In this document: positions 34,559 through 42,393 of the stretch, in pieces
Numbering within the stretch: position 1 is the stretch's first letter
How the letters are laid out: each line of letters opens with the position of its first letter
Assembly (NCBI RefSeq): GCF_022601675.1
Contig: NZ_JAKVIL010000004.1
Coordinates: forward strand, 1-64,000
DNA length: 64,000 bases
From: Ancylobacter gelatini
GTDB lineage: Bacteria > Pseudomonadota > Alphaproteobacteria > Rhizobiales > Xanthobacteraceae
Direction: 5' to 3'
Notes under the pieces: generated by a model
Databases searched by the model: none
The model's input: the letters and a program-made list of their open reading frames with translations, nothing else
Told to the model about the DNA's origin: nothing
Program-made: the position numbers and the translations under genes

Positions 34559-34803
34559 TGCCCCGCGCTCCCGCCCCGCACTCCGATCTACCGCCGCTCC
34601 TCGCTCTGGAAGTGCGAGGCCGGCTGTCGGTGCTGGCGCGCGAGCACCACGAATTGCGCCGCCGCCTCGTGCACATGGCGCCACGCTCGCTGCGGCGGCT
34701 GCGCGCCGAGGCCGACCTTGCCGCTCTCACCCGCTGGAACTCGGCCGAAAGGTCCGCTCATGACATCCCCGACCCAGCTCAAGCAGATCCACATGTATCG
34801 TAG
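34558..34803 (+). CDS. Hypothetical basic phage protein
   Basis: An 81-residue Arg-rich helical protein (LALEVRGRLSVLAREHHELRRRLVHMAPRSLRRLRAEADL). TGATG overlap with the zinc-ribbon gene. Its 3' end overlaps gemA by 44 bases, more than is usual here, so the true end or the start of gemA could be argued. Confidence 0.5.
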   Translation: MPRAPAPHSDLPPLLALEVRGRLSVLAREHHELRRRLVHMAPRSLRRLRAEADLAALTRWNSAERSAHDIPDPAQADPHVS

Positions 34804-35416
34804 GCGCGGTGATCTTGACGATGGTGCTTACCGCGCGCTGCTGGAGCGGCTGACCGGCAAGCGATCGGCGAAGGCCCTGTCCGACGCTGAGGCCGCGCGG
34901 GTGATCGCGCACCTCAAGGGTGGCGGATCGCGTCCGGCCGACACAGCGACCGGGCCGTATGCAGCGATCCTCAAGGCGCTATGGTTCGATGCGTGGCAGC
35001 TCGGCATCGTGCGCTCCTCGGCCGACAAGGCGATGATCGCGTGGGTTCAGCGTCAGACGGGGGTCGATCACACCCGATTTCTGACGGAGCCCGAACATGC
35101 CCGTCCCGCGATCGAGGGGCTCAAGGCGTGGATTTCGCGCGAGGCGGGCGTGGAATGGCCGAAGGCGCGTGGCGACGTTGCCGGGGCCAAGCGCGCCATC
35201 GCCCTCGCACAGTTTGAAAGGCTGGTTGCGATCGGCGCGTGGCCTCCTTTCGGAGCGCAGGCGCGGCCGGACCACCTCGACCTCGCAGCCTACGCTTATC
35301 GGCGCGGCGTCGCCGTCTCACGGCTGGAGGATTACGAAGAGCGCCACTGGGACTGGCTGATCAACAAGCTCGGCGTCTGGCTGCGCGGCGCGCTCAAGGC
35401 GAGGGCTGCGGCATGA
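34760..35416 (+). CDS. gemA: Regulatory protein GemA (Mu gp16-like, DUF1018)
   Basis: A 218-residue protein of the GemA family. The typical start QLKQIHMYRRRGDLDDGAYRALL is followed by later segments such as WLINKLGVWLRGAL. In Mu, GemA alters host gene expression and DNA supercoiling; the exact mechanism is not settled. It lies near the end of the early region, as in Mu relatives. Confidence 0.9.
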   Translation: MTSPTQLKQIHMYRRRGDLDDGAYRALLERLTGKRSAKALSDAEAARVIAHLKGGGSRPADTATGPYAAILKALWFDAWQLGIVRSSADKAMIAWVQRQTGVDHTRFLTEPEHARPAIEGLKAWISREAGVEWPKARGDVAGAKRAIALAQFERLVAIGAWPPFGAQARPDHLDLAAYAYRRGVAVSRLEDYEERHWDWLINKLGVWLRGALKARAAA

Positions 35417-35772
35417 AGGAGCTGACCCTCGAAGACCTGTCGCGGGAGGAACTGCTCGCGTGGATCAAAATGGTCGCCCTCTTTCGAGTCCGACAGGCCG
35501 ATCTCCTGTCTGTTCGGCATTCGACCCTCAGCGACAAGTACCTTGCCGCAATGAGGAAGTATCACGACGCCTTAGATGCCGAAGGCCGCGCGATGATGGC
35601 GTGGCATGCCTGGAAAGGCGATGCCCGGCAGAAAAACCTCCTCGATCGCATTTATCTCGACCAGAAGGACGCCACTGAAAGGGCCCGCCGCGCCATGGAC
35701 CGCGCGGACCGTGAGCAAGACCAGTGCTGGGCTGCGATTGACGCTGAATGGTCCAGGGAGCGCAGCTCATGA
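35413..35772 (+). CDS. Hypothetical coiled-coil phage protein
   Basis: A 119-residue highly charged helical protein (LTLEDLSREELLAWIKMVALFRVRQADLL, then QKDATERARRAMDRADREQDQCW). Likely coiled coil. No family recognised. ATGA overlap with gemA. Confidence 0.65.
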   Translation: MKELTLEDLSREELLAWIKMVALFRVRQADLLSVRHSTLSDKYLAAMRKYHDALDAEGRAMMAWHAWKGDARQKNLLDRIYLDQKDATERARRAMDRADREQDQCWAAIDAEWSRERSS

Positions 35773-36017
35773 GCCGCCGCCGCGTCCCTCACGTCACCGA
35801 CCACGCGGTCATCCGCTATCTGGAGCGCTCGCGCGGCTTCGACATCGAGGCCGTCCGTCGTGAGATCGGCCGCAAGGTCGCGCGAGGTGTCGAGGCCGGC
35901 GCCTGCGGCGTCGTCGTCGACGGCGTGCGGTTCATTTTGCGTGATGCGCTTGTCGTCACCGTCATGGACAGCGGGTCGCCGCGCGGACATAGCCCGGCCG
36001 ATGAGGGCGAGCCATGA
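35769..36017 (+). CDS. Small phage protein of the VTDHAVIRYLER type
   Basis: An 82-residue protein. The opening (HVTDHAVIRYLERSRGFDIEAVRREI) and the following VVVDGVRFILRDALVVTV pattern recur in small prophage proteins of alphaproteobacteria, as far as I recall. The fold could be related to DUF4258/RelE-type barrels, but no activity is known. Coupled to the Mor/C-like gene. Confidence 0.65.
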   Translation: MSRRRVPHVTDHAVIRYLERSRGFDIEAVRREIGRKVARGVEAGACGVVVDGVRFILRDALVVTVMDSGSPRGHSPADEGEP

Positions 36018-36448
36018 GCGAGGCGCGCTACAAGATCGTCCGTTCGGCCATGTACAAGACCCTGCGCGAGGTCGCGGAATATTGCGGCATGGACGCGGCG
36101 CAGGATCTCGTGCGGGTATTCGGCGGCACGCGACTCTGGGTGCCGCTCCGCTGGACGGCCGAGCACGATCTCAACCGCATCGGTGAGGCTCATGCGCGAC
36201 GCCTCATTGACTGCTTTGGCAACTCCGTGCTCGATGTCCCACGCCGGCTACTCACTGCGGACGGCCTCGCCAACGTTATTGACGAGTTGTTGGCAGATGG
36301 GCTGGAGCATAACGAGATCGCCCGCCTCGTCGGTTGTTCACAGCGCACGGTGAGCCGGCGCCAGCACGCGCCCCGCGTTCCAGGCGCCGCACATTTGAGG
36401 CGCAAGGTCGATCCACGCCAGATCGACATCGACGATCTGCTCAAGTAG
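36014..36448 (+). CDS. Mor/C-like late transcription activator
   Basis: A 144-residue protein with the Mor-family layout: a dimerisation part (EVAEYCGMDAAQDLVRVFGGTRLWVP and IGEAHARRLIDCFG) and a C-terminal helix-turn-helix (EHNEIARLVGCSQRTVSRR near 100-118). In Mu, Mor activates the middle promoter and its relative C the four late promoters. Only one such gene is present here. The 19-bp dyads that precede the three late gene blocks begin seven bases after its stop, so it is the best candidate to bind them. Confidence 0.85.
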   Translation: MSEARYKIVRSAMYKTLREVAEYCGMDAAQDLVRVFGGTRLWVPLRWTAEHDLNRIGEAHARRLIDCFGNSVLDVPRRLLTADGLANVIDELLADGLEHNEIARLVGCSQRTVSRRQHAPRVPGAAHLRRKVDPRQIDIDDLLK

Positions 36449-36454
36449 CGCCAA

Positions 36455-36479
36455 CTGCGACGTTGTCGCGTCATTTAAT
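36455..36479 (+). promoter_or_regulatory. Late dyad A (lysis/packaging block)
   Basis: CTGCGACGTTGTCGCGTCA at 36455-36473, with perfect arms GCGAC and GTCGC around three bases. The same 19-mer pattern (CTGCGAC-RTY-GTCGCGTCA) occurs at 44579 and 56759. TTTAAT at 36474-36479 would be a good -10 (5 of 6). It precedes the lysis and packaging genes. Confidence 0.75.
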
Positions 36480-36502
36480 ACCCCCGACGCACGCCAAGGT
36501 CA

Positions 36503-36524
36503 GCTCCGAACCCTGCTTCGGAGC
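36503..36524 (+). promoter_or_regulatory. Hairpin covering the ribosome site of the holin candidate
   Basis: A perfect 8-bp stem (36503-36510 with 36517-36524, 6-base loop). GGAG, the only Shine-Dalgarno for the ATG at 36531, lies at 36520-36523 inside the 3' arm. Folding would hide it and delay translation of the lysis cassette. Confidence 0.65.
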
Positions 36525-36530
36525 CCCATC

Positions 36531-36893
36531 ATGCTGTTCCTGCTCGCTTGGGCGTGTTTTGGCGCGATCGCCGCGACGCTCATCATCTTCGTGCTCAATG
36601 TCTGGGATGGCGTCCCGGTCGCGAAAGCTGCCAATGGCGCCGCCTTGTGCGGATCTGCCGTCTTCGGGCTGGCAGTGCTCGCCGGTGGCGGTTCGTACGC
36701 GCTTTATCTTGCGGGCAACGGCCTCACCCAGATGGGCAGGTTCCACTATTTGACCGCAACGGCCCTCGGCCTCGCAGTCACCGGCGTGTTTCTGTCCTTC
36801 GGTCGCACCCGATGGCGTGCGGCGCTGTGCGGAGCGTCGACCGTCGCCGGTTTCCTGTCCGTCCTCGCGATCGTCCACGGCGCGGGGGTCTGA
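36531..36893 (+). CDS. Four-span membrane protein, holin candidate
   Basis: A 120-residue very hydrophobic protein with four predicted membrane segments (LLAWACFGAIAATLIIFVLNV, GSAVFGLAVLAGGGSYALYL, YLTATALGLAVTGVFLSF, LCGASTVAGFLSVLAIVHG). It is the first gene after late dyad A and lies three bases before the endolysin gene. Position and topology suggest a holin; no specific holin family is recognised. Confidence 0.65.
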   Translation: MLFLLAWACFGAIAATLIIFVLNVWDGVPVAKAANGAALCGSAVFGLAVLAGGGSYALYLAGNGLTQMGRFHYLTATALGLAVTGVFLSFGRTRWRAALCGASTVAGFLSVLAIVHGAGV

Positions 36894-36896
36894 GCT

Positions 36897-38012
36897 ATGC
36901 GGAACGCTCTCTCCATCATCCGCGAGATCGCGCCCGGCGCCGCGCCGGCCATTGTCTCCGCGCTTGCCCGTCAGTCTGCGATCGAGGACGCGAAGATCAC
37001 CACACCGTTGCGCCTCGCACACTTCCTCGCCCAGGTCGCCGTCGAGACGGCGGGCTTCACCCGCCTGCGCGAGAGTGGTCGCTACTCCGCCAAGCGCATC
37101 GTCGAGGTGTTCGGCGTCGGCAAGCACTCGGCCGCCGTCACCCCGGCCGAGGCGAAGAAGCTCGCTGGAAATGAATACGCTCTCTTCGAGCGGGTCTATG
37201 GCCTCGGCAACCCGAAAAAGGCCCGCGAGCTTGGCAACATCAAGGTCGGCGACGGCTATCGGTTTCGTGGTGGCGGCGCGATGCACACGACCGGCCGCAA
37301 CGGCTATGACCTTGTCGGCCTCGCTGATGATCCCGACCTGATCGAGACCGCAGACCATTGCCTGCGTCCGGCGTTGGACTACTGGGAGCGCAACGGCTGC
37401 AATGGCCTTGCCGACCAGAACGATATCCGTGCGGTCACCCGGCGCATCAATGGCGGATACAACGGCTATGCCGAGCGCGTCGCGTGGTTCAATCGCCTCT
37501 GGCCGCTGCTCCGTTCCGATCGCGAGCCGGAGCAGAGCTGGAAGGTAGCGCATCCCTCGGAGATGACCAAGCTGCTCCAGGGCCAGCTTGTCCAGCTCGG
37601 TTACGACCTGAAGGTCGACGGCCGCTATGGCCCCGCGACCACGGCGGCCGTGGTGGCCTTCCAGCGGGCGAACGGCCTCAAACCGGACGGCATCGCGGGC
37701 GACCTGACCAAATCCGCCCTGGCATCCCGCCTGTCGATCACGGCGGCCGCGCCGGGCTCCGAGGCCGTGGCGGAGCCGCCCCGCGCCGCGCCCCCGGTGG
37801 CGACGGGCTTCAGCCTCGCCGCGATCGGCGAGGGTGGTCAGAGGCTGATCGACCAAGCCGGCGTGCTCCAGGCTTATGCCGGCCTGTCGGACTGGGTCGG
37901 TTATGGCGCCCTGATGCTCACCGGCGCGGGCGTCGGCATCATCGCGATCGGGGTGGTCCGCTCCTACGTCATCCCGGCGATCTGGCCGGCGACTGCGCCG
38001 GTGCCGGCATGA
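36897..38012 (+). CDS. GH19-type endolysin with peptidoglycan-binding domain and C-terminal anchor
   Basis: A 371-residue lytic enzyme. Residues 1-210 are a GH19 chitinase-like endolysin (catalytic Glu near E50 in LAQVAVETAGFTRL, plus GDGYRFRGGGAMHTTGR and RRINGGYNGYAERV). Residues 222-283 are a PG_binding_1 domain (LLQGQLVQLGYDLKVDGRYGP, FQRANGLKPDG). A Pro/Ala linker leads to a hydrophobic segment near 332-360 (YGALMLTGAGVGIIAIGVV). No signal peptide is seen. The C-terminal membrane segment is unusual for this class. Confidence 0.93.
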   Translation: MRNALSIIREIAPGAAPAIVSALARQSAIEDAKITTPLRLAHFLAQVAVETAGFTRLRESGRYSAKRIVEVFGVGKHSAAVTPAEAKKLAGNEYALFERVYGLGNPKKARELGNIKVGDGYRFRGGGAMHTTGRNGYDLVGLADDPDLIETADHCLRPALDYWERNGCNGLADQNDIRAVTRRINGGYNGYAERVAWFNRLWPLLRSDREPEQSWKVAHPSEMTKLLQGQLVQLGYDLKVDGRYGPATTAAVVAFQRANGLKPDGIAGDLTKSALASRLSITAAAPGSEAVAEPPRAAPPVATGFSLAAIGEGGQRLIDQAGVLQAYAGLSDWVGYGALMLTGAGVGIIAIGVVRSYVIPAIWPATAPVPA

Positions 38013-38263
38013 ACATCGTCGCTCTGCTTGCCACCACACGCGTCGGCCAAATCATCCTGTGGGTGGGTGGCGCCGCTGTCGCTCTCGGCGCGCTGGCCTT
38101 GCGCCTGCTCGCTGCCGGCCGCGCCCAGGAGCGGGCGAAACAGGACACCGCCGCCCTTAACAATCTTCGCAGCCGTCAGGAAACCGACGATGAAATTGCT
38201 CGCCTTGATGATCGTGCTCGCCGCGAGCGTCTGTCTCGCTGGGTGCGCGACGACAAGTTGTGA
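38009..38263 (+). CDS. Inner-membrane spanin subunit (Rz-like)
   Basis: An 84-residue protein: one N-terminal membrane segment (IILWVGGAAVALGALALRLL) followed by a charged helical periplasmic part (QERAKQDTAALNNLRSRQETDDEIARLDDRARRERL). This is the i-spanin plan. It starts in an ATGA overlap with the endolysin, and an Rz1-like lipoprotein gene begins inside its 3' end in another frame. Confidence 0.82.
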   Translation: MNIVALLATTRVGQIILWVGGAAVALGALALRLLAAGRAQERAKQDTAALNNLRSRQETDDEIARLDDRARRERLSRWVRDDKL

Positions 38264-38381
38264 CGGCTGGCGCCCGATCCGGCCCAGCTCGGCCGACATC
38301 GAGGTGATGTCGCCGTCGCTCGCCGGCCAAATCCTCGCCCATGACGAGCATGGCGAGAAAACATGCGGCTGGAAGCCGTAA
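38190..38381 (+). CDS. Outer-membrane lipoprotein spanin subunit (Rz1-like)
   Basis: A 63-residue protein with a lipoprotein signal (MKLLALMIVLAASVCLAGC, lipobox LAGC). Its start lies 74 bases inside the Rz-like gene in a different frame and its end extends past it. The Rz/Rz1 pair fuses inner and outer membranes in the last step of lysis. Two further cysteines are present, and it is less Pro-rich than lambda Rz1. Confidence 0.82.
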   Translation: MKLLALMIVLAASVCLAGCATTSCDGWRPIRPSSADIEVMSPSLAGQILAHDEHGEKTCGWKP

Positions 38382-38392
38382 GGAGACCAGCC

Positions 38393-38614
38393 ATGAGTGA
38401 CGAACTACGCGGGATCCACGAGCGCCTTGCGCGGATGGAAACCACTCAGGAGCACCAGGGCAAGCTGCTGGAGAAGATCGACAGCAAGCTCGACCGCCAG
38501 GATGCGCGCCTCGACGAGATCGAGAAACGCAGCGCCGGCTTTGCCGTCATTGCGGGCGGCGTCGTCTCCGTCGGCGTCAGTCTCATCACCGCAAAGCTGA
38601 TGGGAAAGGCCTGA
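38393..38614 (+). CDS. XhlA-like coiled-coil membrane protein
   Basis: A 73-residue protein. An N-terminal coiled coil (IHERLARMETTQEHQGKLLEKIDSKLDRQDARLDEIEKR) leads to a C-terminal membrane segment (GFAVIAGGVVSVGVSLITAKLM). This is the layout of XhlA-type proteins, which act with holins in some phages. AAGGAG lies upstream. Part of the lysis cassette by position. Confidence 0.7.
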   Translation: MSDELRGIHERLARMETTQEHQGKLLEKIDSKLDRQDARLDEIEKRSAGFAVIAGGVVSVGVSLITAKLMGKA

Positions 38615-38621
38615 CCTTGCC

Positions 38622-39122
38622 ATGGCGCATGACGATGGCAAGAAGCGCGATGTGCGCCGGAAATATGTGACCGAGCGCCAGTCGCTCGCCACCATCGCCC
38701 TGCTGGTCGACGTGCCGGAGTCCACGCTACGCCGATGGAAGCGCGACGCGCGAACCGAGGGCGACGATTGGGACGCGGCCCGTGCCGCCTCGACGCTCTC
38801 CGGCGACGGCCGCGACGCGCTGATCGCCGGCCTGCTGGACGATTATGTCATCCAGCACCAGGCGGCGATTGATGACCTCAAGGCCGCGACCGACCTCGGG
38901 CCGGGTGAAAAGGCGAAAGTCCTCGCCAGCCTCGCCGACAGCTTCAGCAAGACGCTTGCCGCCTCGGGCCGACTGTCTCCTCAGATCTCGCAGCTCGGCG
39001 TGGCCATGAAGGTACTTGAATTGCTCGGCGATTACATCGCGCAGCACCACCGCGATCACGTCGCCGCTTTCATCGAGATCATCGAGCCCTTTGGTGAGAC
39101 CCTGCAGGATTCGCTGACGTGA
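38622..39122 (+). CDS. Terminase small subunit-like protein (DUF1804)
   Basis: A 166-residue protein. An N-terminal helix-turn-helix (RRKYVTERQSLATIALLVDVPESTLRRWKRDAR) is followed by a helical oligomerisation part (LADSFSKTLAASGRLSPQISQLGVAMKVLELL). The family is found just before the large terminase in Mu-like phages and is thought to recognise phage DNA for packaging. It overlaps the large subunit gene by four bases. Confidence 0.85.
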   Translation: MAHDDGKKRDVRRKYVTERQSLATIALLVDVPESTLRRWKRDARTEGDDWDAARAASTLSGDGRDALIAGLLDDYVIQHQAAIDDLKAATDLGPGEKAKVLASLADSFSKTLAASGRLSPQISQLGVAMKVLELLGDYIAQHHRDHVAAFIEIIEPFGETLQDSLT

Positions 39123-40780
39123 AGCGCACGCCAAGGATCAAGGCCGATCTGTCGGCGAAGCAGTTTCGCGACGAGCTGGCGAAATTCGCCGCGAACTACC
39201 GCACCCGCGTCGAGCTGGAGTGTGAGGCTTTCGCGGTCGACGAGTCCGCGCGGAAGGATCGCCGGGCGAAGGCGCTTGATCCGATCACCGGCTTTCGGTT
39301 CTTCGCGGAGACCTATTTCCCGCACTACCTCACCAAAGCACCGTCGCTGCTCCACCTGCACCTGTTCGAGGATCTGCCGCGCATCGCGGCGGCGGGCGGC
39401 GGTGCGCGCGAGGTCAAGATCGCCCCGCGCGGCGCGGCGAAATCCACCCTGATCTCGCTGATCTACCCGGTCTGGCGGGCGCTGATCGGACGCTCGCGCT
39501 ACGCCATCATCGTGATGGACAGCTATGCGCAAGCGGCTCTCCAGGTTGAGGCGATCAAAGGCGAGCTGGAGCAAAACCCTCGCCTCGCGATGGATTTCCC
39601 TGAAATCGTCGGTCAGGGCCGGGTCTGGCGCGAGGGCGAGATCGTCCTCAAGAACAACGTCATGATCCAGGGCGTCGGCGGCGGCATGAAGCTGCGCGGC
39701 CGTCGCCATGGTCCATACCGGCCCGACCTGGTCGTCCTCGACGACATCGAGAACGACGAGAACGTGCGCTCACCAGAGCAGCGCGACAAGCTGGAATCGT
39801 GGGTGCTCAAGGCTGTGCTGAAGCTCGGCCCGGCGGATGGCTCGCTCGACCTGCTGCATATCGGCACCGTGGTGCACTGGGACGCGGTGATCCTGCGCAA
39901 CAAGAATCGGCCGGGCTGGACGACGCACCACTTCAAGGCGCTGATGAGCATGCCCGGCGACATGAAATTGTGGGATCATTTCGAGGAGCTTTTCCGCAAT
40001 GAGGGCGAAGCCCCGGCGCGTGAGTTCTACGAGCAGAACCGCGACTGGATGGATGCTGGCGCCTTGCTGAACTGGCCGGCGATGCAGACGCTGTTCCAGC
40101 TCATGAAAGAGCGGATCGAGAGCTCTAGCGCCTTCGCCAGCGAGCAGCAGGGCGAGCCGACGCCTGAGAACGCCCCATTTCAGAAGCTGTATTTCTTCGT
40201 CAACGCCAGCCGTCAGTGGTTGCATTTCGGGGCGGTCGATCCGTCACTGGGGAAGCAGGGCAAGAGCCGCGACCCGTCTGCCATCCTGGTCGGCGCGCTC
40301 GATCGCACCGGCTCCTCGCCGGTGCTCTGCGTGGTCGAGGCCTCGATCCGCAAGCGCCTGCCAGACACGATCATAGCGGACACCATCGCGCTCCAGCGCG
40401 AGTACAACTGCCAGCTATGGGCGGTTGAGAGCGTGCAGTTTCAGGAGTTTCTGCGCACCACGCTGATGGTCGAGGCGCTACGCCAGGGCGTCACGTTGCC
40501 GGCGTTGCCGGTCGACAACATCGCCGACAAGACCCTGCGCATCGAGCGGCTCCAGCCCTACACCTCGGTCGGGTCGATCCTCTTCCACGCTTCGCACGCG
40601 ACCCTGCTCCAGCAGCTCCAGCAGTGGCCGTCCGCCGATCACGATGACGGCCCGGATTGCCTGGAGATGCTCTGGAACCTCGCCATCCGCTATGGCGGCG
40701 GGGCGGCCGGGGCGATCGGCTCGATGCAGGGCGCGTCCGCCGGCAACCGCAACACCATGGGAGGCTACCGGCTATCATGA
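39119..40780 (+). CDS. Phage terminase large subunit
   Basis: A 553-residue packaging motor. The ATPase half has a Walker A-like APRGAAKST near 102-110 and a Walker B DLVVLDDIENDE near 203-214. The C-terminal half is an RNase-H-like nuclease whose first acidic residue is in FGAVDPSLG, with later AVESVQFQEF. It cuts host-flanked phage DNA by headful filling in Mu-type phages. The start is GTG 39119 (GTGA overlap with the small subunit). Confidence 0.94.
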   Translation: MKRTPRIKADLSAKQFRDELAKFAANYRTRVELECEAFAVDESARKDRRAKALDPITGFRFFAETYFPHYLTKAPSLLHLHLFEDLPRIAAAGGGAREVKIAPRGAAKSTLISLIYPVWRALIGRSRYAIIVMDSYAQAALQVEAIKGELEQNPRLAMDFPEIVGQGRVWREGEIVLKNNVMIQGVGGGMKLRGRRHGPYRPDLVVLDDIENDENVRSPEQRDKLESWVLKAVLKLGPADGSLDLLHIGTVVHWDAVILRNKNRPGWTTHHFKALMSMPGDMKLWDHFEELFRNEGEAPAREFYEQNRDWMDAGALLNWPAMQTLFQLMKERIESSSAFASEQQGEPTPENAPFQKLYFFVNASRQWLHFGAVDPSLGKQGKSRDPSAILVGALDRTGSSPVLCVVEASIRKRLPDTIIADTIALQREYNCQLWAVESVQFQEFLRTTLMVEALRQGVTLPALPVDNIADKTLRIERLQPYTSVGSILFHASHATLLQQLQQWPSADHDDGPDCLEMLWNLAIRYGGGAAGAIGSMQGASAGNRNTMGGYRLS

Positions 40781-42393
40781 GCAAGCGATCCCGCCGCGCG
40801 GCCGCCAAAGCCGTCACCTTCGCCGCAACCAGCTCGCCGCCGGCGCTGGCGCCCGATATGCGCCGCATGCTGGCGACACCGGTCAACGACATCACCATCC
40901 CGAACTACACGAATGTCCTGCGTTCCGAGGACGAGACGCTGCTGACGAAAGGTGGCGCCCGTGGCGTCCGCCTCTATGACGAGGTGCGGCGCGACGGCCA
41001 TGCACTGGCGGTCCTCACAAAGCGCACGCTCAAGGTGGTTTCGCGGCCGTGGATTGTGGAGCCCGCCTCCAAGCGCGCGATCGACCGCAAGGCGGCCGAG
41101 GTGGTGGAGCGGCAGATCAATCGCGTGGCCTTCGATCGCCTGTGCCGCGAGCTTCTCGGCGCGGTGCTGTACGGCTATTCGGTCGCCGAGATCGAATGGG
41201 CCGTGGGTGGCGGCGAGGTCTATCCCGCGCGCATCGTCAACCACCAGCGCGCCCGCTTCGTGTTCGATCTCGATTGGCGTCCGCGACTTCTCACACGCGA
41301 GAACAGCTTCGAGGGCATGGAGCTGCCGGAGCGAAAGTTCATCGTGCACCGTCACGATGCCGAGGGCTCGGACCCGTACGGCCGCGGCCTCGGGCGGGTG
41401 CTGTTCTGGCATGTGCTTTTCAAGCGCGAGGGCATCGGCTTCTGGTCGCATTTCCTCGAAAAATATGCCTCGCCGACGCCCGTCGCGAAGTACCCCATGG
41501 GCACGCCCCCGACCGAGCAGGACCGGCTGCTGAGCCATCTGCTCGACCTGGTGCAAAAGGGTGCCCTGGTCGTTCCTCTCGGCACCGACGTCGAATTCCT
41601 GGAGGCCGCGCGATCTGGCGCGGCGACCTATGAGGAGTGGTGCCGGTTCTGGGACGAGCAGACGAGCGTCGCCGTGCTCGGGGAGACGCTCTCGACCAAT
41701 ATTCAGGGCGCCGGCTCCCGCGCGGCCAGCGAGACTCATGACGATGTTTCCAGCGGCATCGCCGATGCCGATGCGGATCTGCTTTCGGCGACGCTCAATG
41801 AGACGCTCTGTCGCTGGATCACAGAATTTAATGTGCCTGGCGCGCAGTCGCCGACCATCTGGCGGCCTCGGCCCAAGAACGAAACGGCCGAGGAAGATCA
41901 CAAGACCAAGCGCGCCGCGCGTCAGAAAAGCGAGATGGACAATCTGTTCGCGCTGGCGGCGAAGGGCTATCGGCCCGCCGAGGGGCTGGAGAAATCGCTG
42001 TCCGATATCACCGGGACCTCGGTGATCCTGGACGAGGAGCTGAAGCAGCAGTTCGGCCCGCCGCCGGCGCTCGATCCGGCGCAGGCAGCGCTGTCGTCGA
42101 CCGCGCTCAATCCGGCCTTCGCCGCGCATGACGATCACGAGATCGGCGATATCCTCGACCAGCTCGGGCTGGAGGCCGAGACCGTGATCCATCTGTGGGT
42201 CGATCGCGTGCGCCAGGTGCTAGCAGATGCCGATCGGCGCGGCCTCGCGCTCTCCGACGTCAAGGACCTGCTGCTGCCGCTCGCCGCCGAGCTGGACGCG
42301 TCGCCGCTCGGCGAGATTATCACTCTGCCGCTGATCCTTGCCGAGCTGACGGGCCGTGCCGACGTGATTGACGAGATCGGCAGCGAAGCATGA
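40777..42393 (+). CDS. Portal protein (Mu gp29-like, DUF935)
   Basis: A 538-residue portal of the DUF935 family, which forms the dodecameric DNA gate of the capsid. Family segments are visible: LYDEVRRDGHALAVLTKRTLKVV, LLGAVLYGYSVAEIEW, RGLGRVLFWHVLFKREGIGFW and HFLEKYASPTPVAKYP. It starts in an ATGA overlap with the terminase and is followed by the F-like gene. Confidence 0.94.
   Translation: MSKRSRRAAAKAVTFAATSSPPALAPDMRRMLATPVNDITIPNYTNVLRSEDETLLTKGGARGVRLYDEVRRDGHALAVLTKRTLKVVSRPWIVEPASKRAIDRKAAEVVERQINRVAFDRLCRELLGAVLYGYSVAEIEWAVGGGEVYPARIVNHQRARFVFDLDWRPRLLTRENSFEGMELPERKFIVHRHDAEGSDPYGRGLGRVLFWHVLFKREGIGFWSHFLEKYASPTPVAKYPMGTPPTEQDRLLSHLLDLVQKGALVVPLGTDVEFLEAARSGAATYEEWCRFWDEQTSVAVLGETLSTNIQGAGSRAASETHDDVSSGIADADADLLSATLNETLCRWITEFNVPGAQSPTIWRPRPKNETAEEDHKTKRAARQKSEMDNLFALAAKGYRPAEGLEKSLSDITGTSVILDEELKQQFGPPPALDPAQAALSSTALNPAFAAHDDHEIGDILDQLGLEAETVIHLWVDRVRQVLADADRRGLALSDVKDLLLPLAAELDASPLGEIITLPLILAELTGRADVIDEIGSEA

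Noticed and set aside
36471-38039. A 522-codon open frame on minus opposite the holin candidate and endolysin
   Set aside because: The plus strand encodes a GH19 endolysin and membrane protein with good motifs; the minus product is Arg/Gly/Asp-rich and featureless.
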